NCBI RefSeq assembly: GCF_000001735.4
Contig: NC_003071.7
Coordinates: forward strand, 5,015,151 to 5,079,150
DNA from: Arabidopsis thaliana
Taxonomy: Eukaryota > Streptophyta > Magnoliopsida > Brassicales > Brassicaceae
Length of the DNA: 64,000 bases
Direction of reading: 5' to 3'
A program made the translations under genes and the position numbers. The notes under the pieces are model-generated. The model made no database searches. It was not told the origin of the DNA and worked only from the letters and a program-made list of their open reading frames with translations. Below, one piece after another: positions 1-12,225 of this stretch (its first letter is position 1; every line of letters starts with the position of its first letter).

Positions 1-1130
1 GACATCCTCCCCCCCCCGACTTGCTTCACACCGTCTCAGTGTGAGAACAATCCGAAAAGGAGATGTCGGACATACTTAAAAGGAAATAACAAAGAACAAA
101 GACGAAGGTATGTAAAGAGAATACCTCGTGGGTTGCCTCCCACTAAGCGCTTGTTTTATGTTGTAAGCTTGACCGCTCAACACAAATTATTAATCATAAG
201 AATCAAAAGGATGAGTCAGTAGACCTTTTGTCCTTCTCCTGTTAGTGCAAGAAATGATATGTGCCAAGTAATACACAATTATCCATGGTAAAGTGATCAA
301 ATTCACATCAGTAAAAATGACTACAAATGTAGCATATACTTTTGAAATATTCTTTGATGGTTGAACGCTCATGAGTATCAAATGCATGCAATGGAAAAAT
401 AAAGTCAATTTCAGGTTTCAATGAGGCTTTAACATAATAATCAACTTCTTCCCCATTAATCTCAAACGACATGATATTTCCATCCATATAATCAACTTCA
501 AGATCTTCACTCTCATTCAAAATTTTATCAATATCGAGCATAATTCATGGGTTAGATTCGTCAAGAAGAGATCTAGATATATCAGGCATTGAAAACTTAA
601 ACTCGAGATCATGAGCATTCAAAGCAAAATGATATTCAATATGAAAGCATATTTCATGGTAATCCCAAGCAAGTTTTTCTGCTCCTAAAGTATCTAGTTG
701 TTGAGACTCTCATATCAAATCATAACATTCATCAATGATCATGGGAGTATGCAAACTAGAATTTACATCTTCAATGCATGGCATTTGAATATCCTCAAAA
801 TCATGTATTTCAAGAATTGAAAACCATGTACCTTCTAGTTTGCTTGGTGGAATCCAATACATTACCTTTTCAAGTACATAGGCTTCATGTTCTTCCAAGA
901 ATGTATTCTCTTCCTTCACATGCTGCCCGATGCGATACAAGGTTCAGTCGGATCATAATCGCTAAATCACACCTTACCAATGTCGGATGTTCGTTGTGAA
1001 GTTCATCCAACTTCACTTTTTGTTCCAGTGTAAGAACACTCTCGTCAAATGGGTGCTCCAAATATGGCTCATCATCTTCTTCTATGTTACAAAACAAAAA
1101 GAAAAAAAAAATGAAAGTTAGCAAAATAGA
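1..1130 (-). other. Unrecognised degenerate coding-like region, probably retroelement-derived
   Basis: The minus strand holds three consecutive open blocks (about 1124-885, 940-710 and 541-308) rich in acidic residues, with phrases such as DEPYLEHPFDESVLTLEQ and HTPMIIDECYDLI. They are separated by stops and frame changes. I do not recognise a domain. Downstream on the same strand lies a motif also found near 1.85 kb, which I associate with plant Ty3-gypsy elements. The likeliest reading is a decayed accessory ORF of a gypsy element truncated at the window edge. A host pseudogene cannot be excluded. Confidence 0.35.
121..175 (-). repeat. Conserved retroelement-like motif, copy 1
   Basis: The sequence containing GGGTTGCCTCCCACTAAGCG recurs, diverged but clearly alignable and in the same orientation, at 1852-1906. 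On the minus strand both would read roughly VKLxTxNKRxxGGNP. The pairing suggests two related elements or two parts of one rearranged element. Confidence 0.55.
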
Positions 1131-1139
1131 ATAAAAATG

Positions 1140-1800
1140 CTCTAGACTAAAAACTAATCCTAAATCTTTACGTAACGCAATTGGTCCCCGGCAACGAACT
1201 AATGCTTTGGAAAATGTTCACCTTGTAAAAACGGAATCAAAAAGAGGAATTTCGAACTCATACCTTTGGAGATCAGGAAAACCAACACTAGATATAGAAA
1301 GAGGGCTAAAAATCGAGTGGAATAGACACCAAAATTGTGAAAATCGAGCAACAATTGAGAAAGTTATGGATTTCTCTCTAAGTGTTCTTCATGGTCTTCA
1401 ACGAAGAAGAAGAAGTGGTGTTGGGTCGATTCCGTTTATTTTTAAGTGGCGACTCCGGTTCAATCTGGTCTAGCTCGGTTCATTGGTGGCGTAAGATTGA
1501 AATCGCGAAGTTGCTGCCTGGATCGATCGATCGGCTCTTTAGATCGGTCGATCTGTTGCCACTAGTCCCGACGCCTCATTATTGGATCGATCGATCCAGT
1601 GCTGGGATCGATAAATCCCCTTCTTGCGGATGTTTTTGAGAGCCTTACGTCAGGACTAGATTGATCGATCCATTTCTGGGATTGATTGATCCCAACCTGG
1701 CGGATTTCTACACTCAAAAACGAATCTCACAGCACCGTCAAATACAGAGACTCTATCGACTCAACACCTGAGTCGATAAGTCTGAACTCTACAGCGAAGT
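1140..1800. other. Non-coding retroelement-like stretch with clustered ATCGATCGAT palindromes
   Basis: No convincing gene. Between about 1525 and 1695 there are repeated near-palindromes built on GATCGATC (GGATCGATCGATCGG, TGGATCGATCGATCCAG, TTGATCGATCCA, TTGATTGATCCC), spaced a few tens of bases apart. This block style is familiar from the untranslated parts of Brassicaceae gypsy elements, which I infer here from its neighbours. Confidence 0.4.
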
Positions 1801-1851
1801 GAATCAAACCAAAATCAAAGAAAACGAAAGAAGGAAAAGAAAGTATATACA

Positions 1852-1906
1852 ATACCTTGTGGGTTGCCTCCCGCGAAACGCTTGTTTAATGTCATTAGCT
1901 TGACCG
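1852..1906 (-). repeat. Conserved retroelement-like motif, copy 2
   Basis: Second copy of the 121-175 motif (GGGTTGCCTCCCGCGAAACG), about 1.7 kb away in the same orientation. It ends just before the start of the copia gag fragment at 1960, so it marks the edge of a different element. Confidence 0.55.
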
Positions 1907-1959
1907 GGTTCTTGTGAATCAATGTAGCCTGCAAAACTAAGGGACCTAAGACACCAAAA

Positions 1960-2715
1960 ATGCAACATATCAATGAGCATTTTCTAAAGGTAGTTGAGGA
2001 GAATTCAATGTTAACTAAGGAGAATCTCAAGTTAGAGGCTAAAATTGTTGAAACACTGAAATTTGCTAGAAAGGAAGAAGAAGAAGAATCACAAGCTAAA
2101 ATACAACTTGAAGAAACTCAAAAGAATTTGAGGATGCTTAATAATGGAACAAAGAAGTTGGTTCATATTCTGAATATTGGCAAGAATGATAAGTGTGGCC
2201 TTGAATGTAAAGGAAATCCTTCAAAATCAGATCTAGTGTTTGTTTATGGTGGAAGAATCACATCTACATCAGGAAGTGTGTCAGAAACCGCAACTCTGGC
2301 ACATATTGGAATTAATGGCGAGACTGCATCTGATACAAAAACTACTACGAGAACTGGTACAGAGACTGCATCAACTTTAAGGAATATTCCAGAATTAAAA
2401 AATGCACCTCAACGAATTCTTCGACCTGTTTGTCATCATTGTGGAGTTGTTGGGCATATTAGGCCAAGATGTTTCAGATATTTGAGGGAGCAAAATCGAT
2501 TGGTAAATGCTTATCATTTGAGATTTCATGGTCCTACATGTTATCATTGTGGAGTTCAAGGACGTATTAAGAGGAATTGTTTCATGTTCATTCGAGGATG
2601 CAATCATGAAGGTTTAAGACGCAACAAAGTTTGGGTTAGGAGAGATGATTTCCGTGGAGGTGGTGTTTTAGGCTATCAACCTCGTATTGCAAAGCGGAAA
2701 GAATTTTCCAAGTAG
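1960..2715 (+). pseudogene. Ty1/copia gag C-terminal fragment with zinc knuckles
   Basis: A 251-residue open frame. Residues 1-70 form a charged coiled coil (KENLKLEAKIVETLKFARKE), followed by the phrase NNGTKKLVHILNIGK, which is characteristic of the gag of large-gag (SIRE-type) plant copia elements. Two retroviral-type zinc knuckles follow. The first is complete (CHHCGVVGHIRPRC, CX2CX4HX4C). The second (CYHCGVQGRIKRNC) has His replaced by Arg, so it should not bind zinc normally. The N-terminal capsid part and all of pol are missing, and no LTR is visible beside it. The initiator is simply the first ATG and is probably not natural. Homologous gag wording occurs on the minus strand at 9355-9801. 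A host CCHC protein is less likely. Confidence 0.75.
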
Positions 2716-3737
2716 TTTTGACTCATTCAGGGAGAGAATAATGATGTGTTTCATGATATTGTTTTGGAGTTAGAACTGATGAGTTCACAACATAGTCAAA
2801 ATGGGAGAGAATGAAGATGTAGTTGTTGTTGATGGAGTTGTTGAATGAGTCAAGAAGTAATACAAGATTTTGTCTGATGGAGTCGATAAATGATTCAAGA
2901 AGTAATTCAACATGTTGTTGTTTTTGTGTAAATGTCGGTTTCATTTTTGGCGCCAAATTTTTTTTATTTTTTAATTACATGTTGTCATTAGATGAAGGGT
3001 AATTTAGTTTTTTTTTATAAGAAAAAGGTATTTAAAAAATAAATTATTAGAATTTTATAAAGGTAGATTTTTTCTTTTTGTAGTTAAGATATGTTAGAAA
3101 ATAATGAAATTAAGACGAGAAACCAGGAAATATGAAGAAAACTTTTTGCAGGAAGTGTGGCGGCCATTAGGGCGTTTTCTGAATGAACATTTTGCTTCTG
3201 AATAGCTTTGAACATTTGCGTAGATGCATAATCAAAATTCTTTAACCACTGTGCTACTTCAACATATTACAAATTACTCAATTCTAATAATATATAATTG
3301 AAATATTTATTAAAAACAGAGATAGATCTCCTACCGCCTTCTATCACCTATTTAACGATTAATTTCCGTTTTTACCGTCTAAGCGTTAGGCACTAATCCA
3401 CCGTCTGATTAGCGCCTAACACCTTTTAAAACATTATAAAAGAATAATAAAAAATATTTTTGCAAATTTCCTTTTTTTTTTTTTTTTTAAATTCAGGAGG
3501 TTTTGAGTCGAAATCCGTAATCCCCCAAACCTTAAACCACAATATGTAAAATTTCCTTTTTAAATTGATACGATATCATATAAAACGATTTTTTTTTTAG
3601 AAATCATGTTTCTTAGCTGACTGGGTTAAGAAACCTACGTGTTCGCCACTATCTGTCTTTCGTACCATTTTTTAATAATTGATTATATTTTTCTTCTTTT
3701 CTTTTTCCTGACAACGCTCTACTCTCTTTTTCTCACT
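2716..3737. other. AT-rich intergenic DNA with a short foldback
   Basis: No gene is visible. At 3385-3398 and 3407-3420 the sequences GTTAGGCACTAATC and GATTAGCGCCTAAC form an inverted repeat with one mismatch and an 8-base loop. A long T run lies near 3470-3488. Confidence 0.5.
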
Positions 3738-3850
3738 ACAAAACAATTATAAATGTAACTGTTAGTTCATTTTCTTATACAAAACAATTATAAATGTAAC
3801 TGTTAGTTCATTTTCTTACTACAAAACAATTATAAATGTAACTGTTAGAT
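3738..3850 (+). repeat. Tandem repeat, about 41-bp unit, 2.7 copies
   Basis: Three head-to-tail copies starting at 3738, 3779 and 3821 of a unit beginning ACAAAACAATTATAAATG and containing GTAACTGTTAG. Copies 1 and 2 are essentially identical; the third stops after GTTAG. The unit is A/T-rich and non-coding. Confidence 0.9.
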
Positions 3851-4734
3851 CAAATGTTGTGCTAATGGTATATTCACACTTGGCCTCTTCCATTTCCGAG
3901 GAGAACAATCCAATGATATAGACACAAAATGAGTTATTTAAAAATCCACTCTTTTATCTTTTTGTCAAAAATCAATAAAATATAAATACTAAAAATTTCT
4001 TGAGACTTGACGCAATAGCTTTTTCTGTTGTTTTTATATTGACACATCATTAAAATCGTCAGCCAAACACAAAATTTTAAATAATACAACTCAGTTTCAT
4101 CAACCAATAATAATATTTTATTTTTTCACGTCATTCTCTATATCAACAAAACAAATCTATGTGGCTAGGCCCAACCAAAATAAATGATTAAGGGTTTGGA
4201 TTATTTAAATAAAGCGTTTACTGTTATAAATGCGGGAATTTGTGAAAGCGGACGGTTGCGGTGTTAAGCGTTATGAAGCATTTTGAACTACTAGTTTAAT
4301 GGTTAAAAATTGGAGCGTTTGCACAGTTTTATGACTAGTTAACCAACAAATACTATTACGGTTAAATTAAAAATAACCAAAAAATTATAATTTATAATTA
4401 TACAAAGTATAAAAATACCAAAGTATTATATTATTATGATAAAATGTGAAATTTAAATATAACTATTAATAAAATAAAATTCTTCCTAATTATTCAAACT
4501 AATTAAATTTTATACTCAAATATGCGTTTGGTTCATAAAAAAAACTTCATCATGTAATATGGAAATTACAAAAAAAAGAATATGACAAATTAAAAAAAAA
4601 TCAAATTTTGGATCTTCCAGGTTAATAATATTATTAATACTTTGTTAGTATCTTATCATTCTTCAGTTTGGTTTGATACTTTGATTTTGATAGATAGAAA
4701 ACTAGCATTTTAAGAAAAGAAATCACCAACATAT
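3851..4734. other. AT-rich intergenic DNA, nothing identified
   Basis: Dense stops in all frames, many A/T runs, and no terminal repeats or domain-like open stretches that I could support. Confidence 0.5.
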
Positions 4735-5906
4735 ATGGAATTTTTCGAGAAGAAGCTTACGCTGAATAATGTTACAGATGACATTGTTGATGTAATCTGT
4801 AAACAAACAAAGAAACTGTTACACTAAGGTGTCATTTTTGTTCTGTAAGGTCTAATTGAATTTATCTCTGATGTATGGTTACTCTCAAATCTCCAATGAT
4901 TAATTCGATTCTTGTCCCTATTTTTTTATTCTTTAACGTAGGCATGACCACGGTTACGGTTACGGTTTATTAACCACCGGTTACGGTTATAAATGTTTTT
5001 TAACCTTAACCTTAACCATTATATATAGGGTTAAAACGGTTACAGTTAAATACGGTTACAGTTAAATACGGTTATGGTTAAATACGTTTACGGTTATTTG
5101 ATAATTATGATATAGTTAATATATGAGACAAAATATTATATTTTTTAATCTTTATAATAAAATAAATAAATAAATAGTGATATATCAAATAATATTTCTT
5201 TTACGTGATTATGTGTTTTAAATATTTATACTAAATCATCTATCTATTTTTCTTAAATAAACCAATGAACAAACAAATTAATGGTCATAATTATAATGAT
5301 TGAATTAATTACAATGTCCAAACAAAAACAATATTAAAGAGAAGATGTTGTGAGTATTAAGAAGCAATTTTAAGAGTATAAATAATAATAATATGAACTA
5401 CTTAATGGTAAAAAGAGTAGTGTAGTAACTTCGATCGTAGTAGTGGGCATATTAAACGATTTCAAGTACTATTTTAGTGAAATAATTATTTATTTAGAAT
5501 TATACACAATTACAACTATATTTAAAAGTTTTAACAATACGGTTAACCGACGGTTTTGATACGGTTACGGTTAATTAATGGTTACAGTTAGTATATTTTC
5601 TTAACCGTAACTGATCTATTTTTACGGTTAACGGTTACGGTTATTAACCGTTTTATACGGTTACGGTTAATAAACGGTCCGGTTACGGTCCGAAATACGG
5701 TTACGGTTAGATTTTGGTCATGCCTACTTTAACGTGCATCTTTTATCCAGTTTTTTGTTCAAGAGCTTATTTCTGAACTGAATGAAGTCTTAGTAGAAGG
5801 AAACATCGAGAAAGAAGATCAATGGAAGAAGAATCTTAAAGAAGAAACATTAAAGATTTTTAAGTTTCTTCCTCAAAATATTCAAGGATCTTATCAGATT
5901 AACTAA
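4735..5906 (+). pseudogene. Possible small two-exon gene or gene fragment of unknown function
   Basis: An ATG at 4735 opens a frame with the phrase LTLNNVTDDIVDVI that stops after 30 residues at 4827. A GT sits inside it right after GTTGAT. At 5751, directly after a pyrimidine-rich TTTTATCCAG acceptor-like site, a second frame opens (FFVQELISELNEVL, then KKNLKEETLKIFKFLPQNIQG) and ends at a TAA 52 codons later. Joining at the GAT|GT donor would keep phase and give a protein of about 70 residues. The region between would be an intron holding the hAT element at 4939-5726. The residue composition looks like real coding sequence, but I recognise no family. It may be a decayed gene remnant rather than an active gene. 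Confidence 0.35.
4939..5726. mobile_element. Non-autonomous hAT-like element with CGGTTA arrays and 8-bp TSD
   Basis: The ends are perfect inverted repeats, TAGGCATGACCA and TGGTCATGCCTA, flanked by an exact 8-bp duplication CTTTAACG (4931-4938 and 5727-5734). An 8-bp TSD with a TAG-type terminus is the hAT signature. The 788-bp body has no transposase frame. Both subterminal zones carry arrays of GGTTACGGTTA (roughly 19 forward CGGTTA hexamers), likely transposase-binding repeats. They run in the same direction at both ends, although the TIRs are inverted. An autonomous partner must supply transposase. Confidence 0.9.
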
Positions 5907-6270
5907 GGGTCATTGTGGATCTTAATCAATAACTAATAATCATTTGATTACGTTCTATACTCTTATGAAAAAACAAAGTTTCAATTTTCAAGTTGTGCAT
6001 GTGTAACTTTAACCTCTCCAGAATTAGCACATGGTGATTTTTAACTCTTTTCACTTTTGTTTTTTAATGACTATTCTAAATAGATGTTCGAAAAACAAAA
6101 AATTAGCTTCCAAAACTTATAAAAGCTATATATATCATACTAAAAAAAATCATCAAATGAATTATGTTCCCAGTTACTTTCTAATGAATCCTTTTGTTCT
6201 AAATATATCATGAATCATGAAAAATAACATTCAATACCTACATACAACTTAACAAAATTACATTAAGAAA
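5907..6270. other. AT-rich intergenic DNA
   Basis: No gene supported. A 60-codon open stretch at 6031-6213 has low-complexity composition and is taken as chance. Confidence 0.45.
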
Positions 6271-6274
6271 AAAG

Positions 6275-6304
6275 CCCGCGGCTTGGCGCGGGTTTCGCCC
6301 TAGT
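6275..6304 (+). mobile_element. Helitron 3' terminus (hairpin plus CTAG|T)
   Basis: CCCGCG-GCTTGG-CGCGGG forms a six-base-pair GC hairpin, followed eight bases later by CTAG and then T. This is the canonical Helitron 3' end (hairpin near CTRR, insertion between A and T). The 5' TC end cannot be placed with confidence, so the element's extent is unknown. The same kind of end recurs at 23134-23163. Confidence 0.65.
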
Positions 6305-6525
6305 CTATATAATACTTCTTCTGTTCTTAAGAATTCGATGTTCTAGATATTTTTTTGTTTCACAAAAATTGATGTTTTGTAACAACATCATTATTATTTT
6401 TATTTTTAACAATAGAAAGAAGAAAAAAATATAGTTAATATTATTAAATAAACAAAAAAAATTGTAAAAATTTACTTTTCTTAGTTTGTGTGAAAAAGCT
6501 AAACATCATTTTTTCGGAACATGAG
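6305..6525. other. AT-rich spacer
   Basis: Nothing beyond A/T-rich sequence lies between the Helitron end and the MULE target duplication. Confidence 0.4.
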
Positions 6526-6534
6526 TAATATTAA

Positions 6535-7864
<1,330 letters not shown>

Positions 7865-7873
7865 TAATATTAA

Positions 7874-8877
7874 TGATATGGATCAAATTAACCTTATACC
7901 ACTCTCTCAAATAAAGAGGTCAATTGTAACACTTAGGGATCAAATTCACAAAGCTCTTTTGTTCTCACAATAGGTATAAGTATGAGATTAAGCTAAACAG
8001 GTCATAAGAAAAAGAAAAAAAACAAGCAAATAGCGGATTGGATGGATGTAAATTCACAAGATACAAACGTTAGGCTTAGGATTTTCTTAGGAAACGTCAG
8101 GTCATTAGTAGATCTAGTTATTGCTAGGATGTTATCAAACCGTTCTTAAACTCAAATCATTATTACAGAGTAACCGGTGGCGTGCCGCATTACTCACTAT
8201 GTCTAATAACTAAAGATTCAGAATGTCGGTCCGCAACTTCCTAATTCAAAACATGCATGCTAATCGAGTTTGATACGTTCACCTAGGTAAATAAACTGAT
8301 TGTTATTACACATCTAAAAGCCTCGCTCATCAAATAGTAGTTATGGTAATAGATGCCTTTTTGAGTATTACCTATCATTTAAGATCAAATTCTACTTAAC
8401 TACTCTATAACTAGCATTAAGAACAACCAAAGATGAAAAATCATATAGATATCCTAACAGGTGGACGATCTACTAAATAATCTATAACCCTAATGAGAAA
8501 CTCTAACCCTAACAAGCAGACTACTCAGGCATGATCATAGAAACATATAACATGTTTGAATAAAAAGCATAAACAAAACAAAAGAAGAAAAAAGTTTAGA
8601 AAAGATCTCTTCACTGTAAAATTGAAATCTCTGATGAAACTCAAAAAAAAAAAGATTTTCAATGTATGAATAGTTTAGAAGTATTGGAAATAGAAAACTT
8701 GATTTAAAGTTGCTTAGATCTAAACAATGACCAAAAAACTATATATGTGTGTTCTAAAAACTTGTAGCGACTAATAATACCAATAAGGAAATCTTCTGTG
8801 GCAAACTTCCAATTCTTCAAACTATAAACATTCTTGGACTTTACTGGGCCGCAACTGGTGTCTATCGACACGACACC
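7874..8877 (-). mobile_element. Gypsy-type LTR relic, reverse orientation
   Basis: On the minus strand this matches the solo LTR at 17431-18616 along most of its length. Shared blocks are the hairpin-like GTGTC..TCGA..ACACC with CGGCCCAG, GAGTAGT.TGCTTGTTAGG, TAGTAGATCG.CC, TTGAGAGAG and the terminal ATTTGA.CCATATCA. It retains the 3' end (TGATATGG on the plus strand) and lacks roughly the first 200 bp of the LTR. At about 8870 it abuts the broken end of the copia pol fragment. It begins directly beside the right target duplication of the MULE. Confidence 0.7.
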
Positions 8878-8904
8878 AAGAGTCGCTGATGCCACAAGTT
8901 GACA

Positions 8905-9307
8905 TCATCTTTTTGCAGAAAAACAATTGTTACTATGATTTTCCCACATGTAACAATTATTCCCTGTTCGCTTTCCTCCTAGAACAATATCACCGGTTAC
9001 ATTGAACGCCTTGCAATCAGTCCTAGTGAAAGTAACTTCAAGTACTTCATCACACAACTGACTTACACTTATCAGATTTGCCTTTAAACCATGAACTAGA
9101 TAGACATTCATAAGGTGAGGGGACTATTTCGCTTGTTTTTCCTTTGCCTTGAATATCTCCACGTCCTCCATCACCAAAAGTCACTTTTCCTCCCTTTATC
9201 TCTTTGATGTCTTCTAGATAGTCTCTCGTTCTTGTCATATGACGAGAACATCCACTGTCAAAATACCAAGGACCGGTTCTTTCACGTTCTTTAGTGACTA
9301 GAGCCAT
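8905..9307 (-). pseudogene. Copia aspartic protease fragment
   Basis: The frame contains GPWYFDSGCSRHMT, where DSG is the aspartic protease active site of copia polyproteins and WYFDSGCSxHM the usual context. It continues with KVTFGDGGRGDIQGKG. A frame change follows, then VYLVHGLKANLISVSQLCD and NCYMWENHSNNC, the region leading into the integrase zinc-finger domain. The original polyprotein therefore needs at least one frameshift correction, and the sequence ends before the integrase core. The catalytic Asp is intact, but the element cannot function. Confidence 0.85.
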
Positions 9308-9354
9308 GTTGCATCTGAAACCTAGTCATGCTCTACTTCCTAAAGATCTTCCTA

Positions 9355-9801
9355 TCATAGATGAGTATAAATCATCTTTCTTAACTTATATCTGATTTTA
9401 TACTTATTCCAGAAGAACTTCCTTTGATGCCTGAGTCTACCAACCTTTTCCCAGTACCTGTCATAATAAATTTTTATATGACCATTGTTTCCACAAAAAT
9501 AGCATCTGAAAGTTTCACTCGTTGAAGTAATGTCTTGCGTACAATGATATGTACCTCTAGATACGAACTTGATTGGTCCTGAATTTGATCTCTCTTGGCC
9601 ATTATATCTGAGACCTTTGTTCGTCTTCTCTGTTCTTCCATAGCTCAGGATCTGATCAAGTTGTTTTGTTCCATCGAACATATGAATCTTTCGATGTTGT
9701 TGATCAAGCTCAGTTTGCAACCCAGCATATATTTTCTTTTCTACTATTAATTCATTCTCCAGATTGTCTGCTTTAGCAGATAAACGTAGTTTTTCCTTCA
9801 T
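9355..9801 (-). pseudogene. Copia gag, coiled-coil and zinc-knuckle segment
   Basis: This segment follows the gag core. It has a coiled-coil part (KADNLENELIVEKKIYAGLQ), the family phrase GTKQLDQILSYGRTEKTNKG, and a knuckle CYFCGNNGHIKIYY in which the last zinc ligand is Tyr instead of Cys. Frameshifts separate it from the preceding gag block and from the protease. The parallel with the plus-strand fragment at 1960-2715 shows that both derive from related copia families. Confidence 0.8.
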
Positions 9802-9982
9802 TTGACTTAAGCTCTCTTTACTGATCTTTTTCTCAACTTCTAGTTGATTCTGTAGAACTTTAACAAGTGCTTCGAGAGAAATCTATTATGTTATTAAGTC
9901 TTGATTCTCTTTTTTCAAGTTTAATCAAAGTCTCCTTATCTCTTCTGAAAGATCATCTTCCTGTTCTTCTTCTGATTCTGAG

Positions 9983-11025
9983 TTAGTAACTCCTTCTCCA
10001 TCCACAAACTTTGTGATTCCAACCACTTATGGATTTTTCTTTCCGCCTTTTCAAATCACTTACACATTCATCCTGAGAATGTCCAATTCCTTTACATGTC
10101 GAGCACTTGTTCTCACATTTCTTGACTGACGGACATTCACAAACAAAATGTCCATATCCCTTACACTCATGATATTGCATATCAGCTTTTTTTGAAGGTT
10201 TGTTGTCTTCTGCACTTCTCTTAGACGATCCAAACTTCGTATATCCTTGTCCTTGACCTTGCTCAGCTCTTTTTAGCATTCTATCAATTCTCTGAACCAA
10301 CAAGCTTACATAGTCATCTTCTTCCTTCTGCAACTTGTCTTCACAAGATGTTAATGCTAGCCCTTTAAGTTTATTCACTCCTCCTAATTCATGCTCATGT
10401 TGTTGAAGAATTCCCACTACTTCAGCAAAGCTGAGTTTCTCAAGATCGTTTGACACAGTAAAAGCAGTCTTGTATGCCATGAATTTCTGAGGTAAGCATC
10501 TTAGAAATTTCTTCACCAATTCTTGTCTTTGTATTTCTTCCCAAGTGTCATCGCTTTCTGAGATAACGAGCTTAGTTTTTAACTGAAGTTAGAGATTGAC
10601 TCATGTTCTTCCATCTTCAGATTCTCAAACTTTGATGCCAACATATCTTTTCTTGAGATTTGAACCTTAACCGTCCGTTCGTAGTTGATTTGCAATATAT
10701 CCCATGCTTCTTTTGCAGTTTCACATTCTTGAATTAGGTCAAATTGTTTTCTTCCAACACTGCAATGAATGGTCGTGAGAGCTCTAGCATTAAATTTACA
10801 CTTCTTCATCTCGTCATCCGTCCAATCTATTTCGGGTCGTGTGAAGCTTCCGTCTTCATTCTTTATCGTTGGTTCCTCCCACTTGACCAAAACCGATTTC
10901 CATACAAACACATCAATTCCTCTAATCACGGATTTAATTCTAGATTTCCAGAATCCGTAATTTCCATCATCTAGAACAACTTTGGAGTTGTTAAGTAGTT
11001 CCTGATAGCTCTCCATCTTCTCCAA
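9983..11025 (-). pseudogene. Copia gag core (UBN2-type capsid) and first zinc knuckles
   Basis: The first block starts MEKMESYQELLNNSKVVLDD and has the plant copia gag phrases NYGFWKSRIKSVIRGID, WTDDEMKKCKFNARALTTI and ETAKEAWDILQINYERT. A short break near 10520-10578 shifts the frame. The next block carries the UBN2-like FLRCLPQKFMAYKTAFTVSN and SFAEVVGILQQHEHEL, then two cysteine knuckles (YHECKGYGHFVCECP, first Cys lost, and CSTCKGIGHSQDEC, intact). The start is the ATG just inside the primer-binding site. This is a structural protein for virus-like particles in related active elements, but here it is interrupted. Confidence 0.85.
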
Positions 11026-11063
11026 AGGTTCTCACATGTATGCAATGCTAACAAGTGACCACT

Positions 11064-11073
11064 CTGAAACCAA
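11064..11073 (-). other. Primer-binding site of the copia fragment
   Basis: The minus strand reads TTGTCA, then AT, then TGGTTTCAGAG. This lies immediately inside the LTR end and upstream of gag, and matches the plant initiator-Met tRNA complement TGGTATCAGAG with one mismatch. Confidence 0.7.
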
Positions 11074-11074
11074 T

Positions 11075-11677
11075 TGACAATGTGAGAACTATATAATAAC
11101 TCATTGAACTAGAAAACGATATAACAAAGAGTTTCTCAAACTTCTTTTGATTAATAGAAAATATGTTCTTACAAGGTTTCACCTTAAACACTATTTTCTA
11201 TTCTCTCAAAATCTTGTTCTTCAATCACACACGATTGAGAACAAGAACTCCCTCTAAAACTCTAAACACTCTTTAAGTCTTTAGCTCTTTGTTTCTCTCA
11301 AGCTAAAACTTAATTGGAATTCTCTCTTCTGTTTGTGCTAAACTTTCTGTCAAGCTTCAGTGCTCTATTTATACTAAATAGACCCAAGCCATACAACAAG
11401 CCAACTTCCAATTCTCAAACTAATTGGAACGCACAATTTCCTTTTTCTTTATAAATTAGAAAATTGTCCTTTTTCTTCTTGTTTCCTTTTCCTCTATTGT
11501 AAAAGGAAACTCTTTAGTCTTCTAGAATCATCTCCAAGATTCTAGTATCCATCGCCAACCGCCATACACCGACTTGCTAATTTCCGTTTGTTTTGATCCA
11601 CGTTGCTCTGTTTATTTGAACTACATGATGTACTTTATCTTTATTTAATAACTCCTTTAGAGGTTAATTAATTAACA
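11075..11677 (-). mobile_element. LTR of the truncated copia element, with TATA box
   Basis: It runs on the minus strand from TGTTAATTAATTAACC to CACATTGTCA, directly followed by the primer site. A promoter-like TATAAATAGAGCAC sits near 11363-11376. The outer boundary is inferred from TG/CA logic and from the change to CACTA subterminal repeats at about 11680. No second LTR copy survives to confirm it. Confidence 0.6.
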
Positions 11678-12225
11678 TGTAATTAGCGACAACACATTAA
11701 GTAGCGTAGTAGTCGCTAAACCCATTAAGACGAAAATTTGGTGACTAAAACACGTAGTCGGTAAACCTTGCGTCGCTAAATTTATTAGTCGCCAAACCGT
11801 CGCCACTTAGCGACTGCTGAACGACTACGTAATGTTGTCGCTATATAGTCACCTAACAGTCGCCTATTTAGTGACTGTTGGGAGACACTATTGCCACTAC
11901 ATAGTGACTCTTTGGCGATTGTTTTGTGACTGATATAATCAATGTTTTGCCACTACATGGCGACTGTTTAGTTAATGTATTGGTGACTTAATTGAAACTA
12001 TTTGACGACTGATTAGAAGTTTAATTATCTATTTACATTCATTTTTTGGAATCCTATTTATCAAAAGCTGTATTTAACAAACAATGTGTATTTAACAAAC
12101 CAAGAACCTTGATTCAAACACACAACATAATTCAAAGATGTTCACAACATAATATTCAAGCTACATAATATCAAGTTTATAAGTTTTGATAAGAAAAGCA
12201 ACTAATGGAAGGGGAGATGAGATGT

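Larger units (their letters stand above)
8868..11677 (-). mobile_element. Truncated copia retrotransposon (SIRE-like gag), 5' half
   Basis: The 5' LTR, primer-binding site, gag and protease are present in order on the minus strand. Pol stops just after the gag-pre-integrase motif DDVNLWHQRL, where sequence changes to the gypsy LTR relic. Integrase, RT, RNase H and the 3' LTR are absent. The primer site reads TGGTTTCAGAG, one base from the usual plant tRNA-iMet complement. Confidence 0.8.

Noticed and set aside
1207..1639. Two overlapping plus-strand frames of 85-88 codons
   Set aside because: They overlap the GATCGATC palindrome zone, have no domain, and resemble non-coding retroelement sequence.
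3738..3850. Regularly repeated units suggestive of a CRISPR-like array
   Set aside because: Units are simply head-to-tail with no distinct spacers, in a plant nuclear context; it is an ordinary tandem repeat.
4939..5726. CGGTTA arrays as interstitial telomere sequence
   Set aside because: The unit is not TTTAGGG, and the arrays lie precisely inside TIR and TSD boundaries of a transposon.
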